Shown here piece after piece: positions 57,956 to 64,000 of a stretch of DNA of 64,000 bases. A program made the translations under genes and the position numbers. The stretch is from Staphylotrichum longicolle (Eukaryota > Ascomycota > Sordariomycetes > Sordariales > Chaetomiaceae). The stretch spans positions 2,170,001 through 2,234,000 of the forward strand of contig JAHCVI010000006.1 of NCBI GenBank assembly GCA_019096155.1, read 5' to 3'. Below the pieces are notes generated by a model. That model was not told the origin of the DNA. It was given only the letters and a program-made list of their open reading frames with translations, and did not search any database. Position 1 is the first letter of the stretch. Every line of letters begins with the position of its first letter.

Positions 57956-58830
57956 TTTGGCGAGTTTGAAGGGTTTCAACGAGTGTAGTCTGAGGAGAGA
58001 AGTTTTGCGGCCCCCAAACTGTGCTAGACTAGGACTCAAATATATACCTGTTTCCTCAGCCTGGACGAACAAGTGTCCTCCCACTCCGGTCTTTCGTCAT
58101 CTCATGCAGTCCAGCCTCCGAAGCATCCGCCATGCACGGGGATACATGATGTGATGTCGTGGGGTATGTACGCGACTTGCAATGATGAGGTTTTGCCCGG
58201 GTCTTGAATTAGGAGTTCTAATTAGAGGTTGTGTGTTGGTCAAGTGTAAACCGCGAGTTAAAAGGCACGGCCGTCCTTGGTCTCGAGTCTTCAAAGGTCA
58301 TGTCCTGCAGCTCGCAGTCATGTCCCAATGGCTTGGCATATGCGTCCTGTGCATGAAACTGTGCGCATGGCAGCCAGTTGAATCGAAACAGCATGCTGCA
58401 GTTGCAGGCCGGGTATTCGTTGGGTAAAAGTCAACATAAACCAGATACGCACAAGAAACTGCGCGTGGTGCGAGTCGCTTGCTTCAGTAGGCAAGGTAAG
58501 GTACCCTAATTACGCGACCTAGGTATCCATGAGGCCAGCCACACGGGGAAATTGGCCGACCGAGCCGGAAGAACCAATTTTTGGGCCCGATAACAGTGCT
58601 GCACCATCGACGTCAAGGAGCAGATGCTAAGTAGGAGAACGGGTTTGTGAGATTTCCAACTTAAATGACATGTCAAACCAACAACAGTCACTGACGAAAC
58701 AGTCACTGATAGATCGCTGGAACAAAGGTCCGTCTGAATGCCCGGTGCTGGTCTCGGGCACACTAGAATTCCCGAAATAACCCTGTGGTTGGTAGTCTGA
58801 TCATCGTCTCCCTTCGTCAAGTATCTCGGC
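57956..58830. other. intergenic
   Basis: No gene. No reductase-domain sequence is seen downstream of the P450 that ends at 58831. A TATATA element for the small secreted gene is at 58041..58046. Confidence 0.5.
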
Positions 58831-60282
58831 TCAGCGCCTCCTCGGCTTGAGCTTGACATAGAACTCGACCGGCCGAATGTTAAACCACCCGTCCTGCTTC
58901 AACTGATACTCAGGATCCACTGCCTCAAAGTCCACTCCCCGGATCAGTTTCGTCATCACGACCATGAGGAATTCCCAGGCCCAGTGCTTGCCAATGCACT
59001 CCCGCTTGCCGTTGCCAAACCACTTCTTTACCCCGGCGGGCAGCTGCTCAAAAGCCTCGCCCACCATACGCTCGGGCCGGAAAGCCAGGGGCTCTTCGAA
59101 GACGGCCGGATCGCGGTTGACGCCAGCCAGGACAATGATCATGGGCTGGTTGTGTGCGACCTGGTACTTGCCTCCTGCGAGGAGAACTGGGGACTCATCG
59201 CCAGGCTTGGGAATCGGCTCAATGTTGAAGCCCGGGGCGGCGCATGACAGGCGCAGTGTCTCCCGAACCAGCCCGGCGACGTAGTGCAGTTGCGATACAT
59301 GCTCTTGTCGAAACGGCCCGTCGCCGATAACGGCATCAACCTCATCCCTCGCTCTGACGAGGGTGTCAGGGTTTTGGAGAAGGAACAAAATGCCTGCGGC
59401 GATGGCGCAGGGGGCGGTGCTGCTGCCGATCGGCATAGACACGATTTCGTCGATTACCTGCGACTCGGTAAGGGCCTTGCCAGTCTCGGGGTCTTTGGCG
59501 TTCATCAATGTCCAAAGTAGGTCACGCCGCTCCGAAGGGTGTTCCTGGCGGTCCTTGACCAGTTCCGCAGCGAACGTCCGCATTGTTTTGTCGCCTTCTT
59601 GAGCTTGCCACCGTACACCAGCCAATGAGCAGCTTTGGCCTATTCGGCGCTTCATTGCCTCGGAAGTCGAGTCCTCCATTGCCCTAAGCAGTGGGTGTTC
59701 TGGGCCAGTTAGGCTGTTCAGCTTCTTGCCAAACAAAGTCAGGACCGTTGCCTCGACGTTCAGCCGGTTAAGGTCGTCCAGCGGCCGAATCCGGTTCTCG
59801 GGGTCGAGGCCATGCCATTTTGTAATCAGCTCGTCTGTGCACCGGACGACTTCGTCGAAGTGCGTTGCGATCGTCCCGGGTGCGAGTTGTGGCGCGATGA
59901 TACGATGGCTCACGCCCCAGCTTTCTTCATGGTCGAAGGCAGTGAAGAGAGCATCATGAACGGCGTATCGAATCTCGACAATGGGCCCTCCGACGTATTT
60001 TCGAAACCGCTTCTCGTCACAGATTTCCTCGGCCAGGGCAGCGCTGGCGACAAACACGATGCGATGGCCCAGCACCTTGATTTGGAAGATCTCGCCTGCA
60101 GCCAGCGACCGGGAACGATCAAGTCAGTTCTCAGCCGTCTTCCTGATTTCGCAAGCTTCAGTGTCCCACTCACCATACTTCTCAGCGAGGGTCTTCAGCG
60201 ACCACCATGTGTTATTGGGGTCGACATCGAAGATGTTGCCCAGCAAGGGGACGCCTGGGGGCTGCGGAATAGATGTCGACAT
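58831..60282 (-). CDS. cytochrome P450, CYP505/CYP102-like heme domain without reductase
   Basis: Two exons, complement(58831..60095, 60174..60282), intron 78 nt (GTGAGT...CTGCAG), phase matches; 457 aa. The N terminus IPQPPGVPLLGNIFDVDP has no membrane anchor, as in the self-sufficient CYP505 (P450foxy) and bacterial CYP102 (BM3) class. DEKRFRKYVGG, DALFTAFDHEESWGVSHRI and TDELITKW match that class. Further motifs: VRETLRLS (ExxR), FRPERM, and heme loop FGNGKRECIGKHWAWEF. The I-helix region reads SMPIGSSTAPCAI, lacking the usual AGHETT. CYP505 proteins are normally fused to a CPR-type reductase (over 1000 aa); here the gene stops right after the heme domain (VEFYVKLKPRRR). Substrate possibly fatty acids or a cluster product. 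Confidence 0.9.
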
Positions 60283-60886
60283 GATGACCGATGGGCAAAC
60301 GGATGACGATGAGTATGCTTAGTGGTCTCAGTTTGCGGGAAGCGTCATCTTAAGGCTGGGGGTAGCGAAGGAAGCGCAGTGGCTGGGAACTTGTGAGACA
60401 CCAAAAATGACCAGACCCACGATCACCCGCAAATTCAACGATTCCGCATTCCAGGGGGGCCATGGCCGCTGGTCGCCGAAGCTGCAACCGGGCGCCATTG
60501 CCAATGAGCGGTGCAGTCGCTGTTTGGTGGATGCGTCGTTGCTGCGAGTAGATTGGTGTCGTCGACCAGTCAGCGGCGACTCGAAGTCGTCGGAGCTGAG
60601 ACATGCGTCGAGCTTACCCTGACGCGTCGAGCTGTGGCGGCCCGAAGCCGGGATGATCGGCGGCCTTGACCAATCATGTGTGAGATTCTGCTGTCGATCC
60701 AAGCAAAGCGTGGGCCTTTCTGCTTTTCAGCTGCCACACACGGTGACGAGGACTTCACAAAGTCACAGCAGAGGAAGACAAAGCCCCGGTTGGTGAATCA
60801 AAACACGGACAGGTGAGCAATCTCTCGGAGACTGCAAGTAGGTGATGTTAGAGAACGAATTCGACAAGATTAGGCTGCAACAAACA
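60283..60886. other. intergenic
   Basis: Short spacer with only overlapping small frames; nothing assigned. Confidence 0.45.
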
Positions 60887-62341
60887 TCACTTTGTCCAGC
60901 TTTCGGAACGTTGATGCACCCCGTCTTTCCCAACCCACTCAAGCCGCGAGCCGGCCCGCTGCCCGAAATAGGCTCCGTTTTCCTCCATTCCCATCCCTTT
61001 GCCCCTGCTTCCAAGGTGAATTGTATCATTGCTCTCCAGGTCCTCAAATCGATGTTCAGTCGTGACGTGGATTTCTTTTGTGATGAAGATTTGTCCCAGC
61101 AGCTGGGAAGCCGTCGCCACCATGGGACCCCAAAACACTGGGATACTGGCACAAATGCACGCAGATGCTGTCTCGAGTCCGGCCATGACGATCGTGATGG
61201 CGCCGTACCAAGTCGGGTCGAATGTCGGGTACGTCGCGGCTTGGTGCTCAATGGTAGTTGCAAATCGCCAAACAGAGAAGACGTTGACACTTGAAGTTGT
61301 CAGCAGGCTTGCACAATCTCTCGACGGCATGCGGCCCACTTACACTGTGCCCATGACAATGATGCCGACGAGTCCAAGCCTCGTCCTTCCGTGAGCGCCG
61401 GGCTGAAAGTAAAGCGGAATGGGCAATGCCATGACAACCAGGTCGAGCATCATGTTCACCGCCGCATGACTCTCATAGGTGGCCTTGAACACCTTGACAG
61501 ACTGCGACCCGTACCCGTAGCACTTGAGCCCAGAAATGTCCTGTTGGTAAAACACGGTCCAGTAATCCGAGACCGGAACACACGGAACCCAGGCCATAAC
61601 GGAATAGGCGATACCCCAGAGGGTGATGAAGACAACAAGGGCGTGGCACACTCGGTACAACACAGCCCCTTTCGAGTAGAGGCGCATGTACTGAAGGAGG
61701 AGTGAGATCTTGATAAGAGCAGCGGACATCGCATAGGATCCGTTGAGAACATAGAAGCTCTGTCGCGAAGTGTCAGCAGCGTGCTCTGTTCCGTTCCAAT
61801 TCTGGGTTTGCATTGAAGACGGACATGAATGAAGGCCGAAGCTTTGTCCAAGTCCAGAAGCAGCAAGTGCTGTCCCAACCCCTTGGAAGTTGCTGGCCCG
61901 GGCCACGTTAGCCTTGGTCACGGCTCGCCGTCAGGCCTTTGTATCCGAGATTGTCAACCCACCGACACATATGCTAATCATGCCGACCGACATTGTCAAC
62001 TGCCCTTCGGTCAGCGCTGTCGATATGAGCAGGCCCAAACAGAGCATATGAACAACATACCAAGGACAACACCACAAACAGATCGTCCCACCCAGGGGCC
62101 TTGATCACACGGAATCTCACGAACAGCCTGACGGCGACGCAAGCCCACGCCATCAGCTGGAAAGGCGATAGGCATCAGTGAACGCAACACACCGTCGCTT
62201 TGGGAAATTCGCCCTTACAGTGAAGGCAATGCACAAACCCCAAATGGTCCCACGTTTGTTGATCGAGGGCGTGGCCTCGCCAAAGTTGTCAGCTGCTCCA
62301 ATGAGACCCATCAGGGTCTCATCGTCCCCGAAAAGACCCAT
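60887..62341 (-). CDS. third rhodopsin/PTH11-type membrane protein
   Basis: Six exons: complement(60887..61289, 61344..61759, 61825..61892, 61963..61999, 62061..62156, 62219..62341). All join in phase to 380 aa, with CTGAC/CTAAC branch points before most acceptors, including a 37-nt exon. Motifs: RFRVIKAPGWDDLFVVLSL, TSKGLGQHLLLLDLD, SFYVLNGSYAMSAALIKISL, LLQYMRLYSKG, WGIAYSVMAWVPCVPVSDYW, LDLVVMALPIPLYF, WRFATTIEHQAATYP and WYGAITIVMAGLETASACICA. The order and spacing fit the fungal rhodopsin-domain family. The C-terminal 60 residues are a charged cytosolic tail. No frame problems, in contrast to several neighbours. Confidence 0.88.
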
Positions 62342-64000
62342 GACTGTCTAAATATCAAGACAAAGCACCCAATCTCTTTCTCAGAATCCCAAATGCGTGT
62401 TTGGTCGGGCGGCTGAGGCGTGGGATTGTCCAGTCGTCCAGACGAGGGCTCGAAGAACCAGCTGAGCCTCTCAATCTTGCGAAGTCTCAAGCGGTTCCGT
62501 CCAGTTTCAATTCGATGCCTGTCAGGCCTGAAGGCTATAATGTGTGATTATCGTCAACTGCAGCAAAATTGCGGAGGTGTAGACTATCGCTACCACTCCT
62601 GAGAGGCGATCCTCGCACCCATAATTAGCGGCGAAAACCAACATGCGGAGGGGGCCCCGATGTCGACGACCGCGGAGAGCGTGAGCGCCAAAGATATGGT
62701 CACCAACTCGCACCCATTTTCCATTCCAGTGGCACATGTGACTGAGCTACCCCTCTCTCTTCAACAGCAAGGCGGCCTTTGCGGCGTATATACTGCCATC
62801 TTGCGGCGGTTCGCCCTTGCTAGGCGATGCACGCTATAACTCTTCAGCGTTTTGGGGCACATCGTGGCCTGAGCGTGGCTTGGCAAACAGTGGACCGATG
62901 TCGAAAATTGGTGTTTGGATCATCCGTGCACCAGACGTGCATGTTTCAATGTGGCACCCCTTGGTCCATCTGGGTTCATTTAGGGGCCCAAGCGGGCCCA
63001 AGCGGCGCAGCAATTGCAACTCAACAGGACCAACAAGTCTCATCGTGCCGCAACCCCGTCAGCGTTGCATGTGACGAGAATTCGTGCCACGCTCGGTTAG
63101 CACGCCAGACAAGAAGCCTTCTTGAGAGAACGCGTGTCAAACTCTTGTCCCGTGTTTGAATATGAATCGGTGGTACGGGGTAAAATAATCCGAAAATGCC
63201 ACGAAAAATGCAGTGCCGTTCATCCTGTCACACTCACACCATTGACTGCATGTAGCGAAGAGCCAGCTAGGAATACGGGGTACTCGTCTTGACTGGTCAT
63301 ACACAGTACAGGCCATAATGCAGTCTAGGTAAGGTACTTGAGCTGCAGAAAAGCACCAGCCAGAGGAACCGAAACCCGAAGCAGCTGCACACGCTTTTCA
63401 ATCCATGAGATGCACTATTCACATAACCAGCAGTGTCCATGGATCGTGGAGACGGTCTCTTTCGACTTGATGTCTCGCAGCATTGCAACATCATCTTGCT
63501 CCTCTTCTTGTGTACCCCACATACTCGGTACTAATCCTGCTTTCAAGCGCACGACTGGCGAAAGTGGACGCTGCACGCCTTCAACTCCCACGCGGATTTG
63601 CTGGTCCTCCTACAAAGGTGGATTTATTAGTCCAGTTGAGCAGCGCCATTGGAAGCGCCCAGCCTTTCAAGACTCCTGTTGTGGGTTGTGGACGACGGAG
63701 TCATGCGTAGGATGACAACCCTGGTTCCAAGCTTGCCAAATGGATGGAGCACTAGTGGACTCCTGAGGGCAGTATTCCAGAAGTTATCGAGATTGAAAGG
63801 GTTGTCCTCAACGCTGTCCACGGGAAATAGAGTCCAGACATCCCAAAGGAATCGTTAGATGACCGTCATGGGCCTTTGGCACCAAGTGGTGGGACTGCTT
63901 TGGCAAATGCCGGCTCAAAGGCTGGGGTGACCGGACTTTTGCTCCAATGTTATCAAGGATAATGTGTTACGCAACAAATTATCCGCCATCCCGTCTGGGG
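62342..64000. other. 1.66 kb right edge without a supported gene
   Basis: Only frames of up to about 125 codons with no motif. A short direct repeat (GGCCCAAGCG-type, 62984..63004) is present. Promoter of the third receptor lies at the left end. Confidence 0.45.

Noticed and set aside
1..64000. CRISPR arrays, insertion sequences, retrotransposon terminal repeats
   Set aside because: No regularly spaced repeats, terminal repeats, transposase, reverse transcriptase or integrase motifs seen; the organism is a fungus.

Overview
The window is nuclear DNA from a filamentous ascomycete, most likely a plant-biomass-degrading Sordariomycete. The evidence is many short introns (about 55-150 nt) with GTRNGY donors and CTRAC/CTAAC branch points, fungal CBM1 cellulose-binding modules, HET-domain proteins, Zn2Cys6-type regulators, PTH11/rhodopsin-type receptors and fungal P450s. 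No rRNA, convincing tRNA, CRISPR array, transposon or viral element was found.

Left part (0-16 kb): a 2EXR-domain protein; a secreted CE5 acetylxylan esterase with CBM1; a two-exon HET-domain protein; an uncharacterised acidic protein; a fungal transcription-factor-like protein; a short-chain dehydrogenase; a secreted Cys-rich protein; a broken Ser/Thr kinase-like gene; and a CDF metal transporter with two DxxxD motifs. Middle (16-35 kb): a small membrane protein, a Myb/SANT-like nuclear protein, an M28 aminopeptidase, a GH10 xylanase with CBM1, a hemerythrin-like HHE protein, a zinc-cluster regulator interrupted by TAA, a P450 and a second HET protein. Right part (35-64 kb): two adjacent rhodopsin/PTH11-type receptors, a YwbE-domain protein with a C-terminal zinc finger, a coiled-coil protein, a DUF423 membrane protein, an HD-domain protein with a signal peptide, a decayed secreted Cys-rich protein, an NRPS-like A-T-R reductase, an MFS sugar-type transporter, a small secreted Kex2-type protein, a stand-alone CYP505/CYP102-like P450 and a third receptor.

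Functionally the window combines hemicellulose degradation (CE5 and GH10, both with CBM1), allorecognition (two HET proteins), surface sensing (three receptors) and a possible small secondary-metabolism group at 49.8-60.3 kb (A-T-R reductase, transporter, P450).

Caution: at least eight genes are interrupted by one-base length differences, most of them in homopolymers. In several genes, adding or removing one base restores exactly the phase that the downstream intron requires. This looks more like consensus homopolymer error than gene death. Two other lesions, an in-frame TAA in the zinc-cluster gene and a TAG plus frameshift in the kinase gene, are better candidates for real inactivation.
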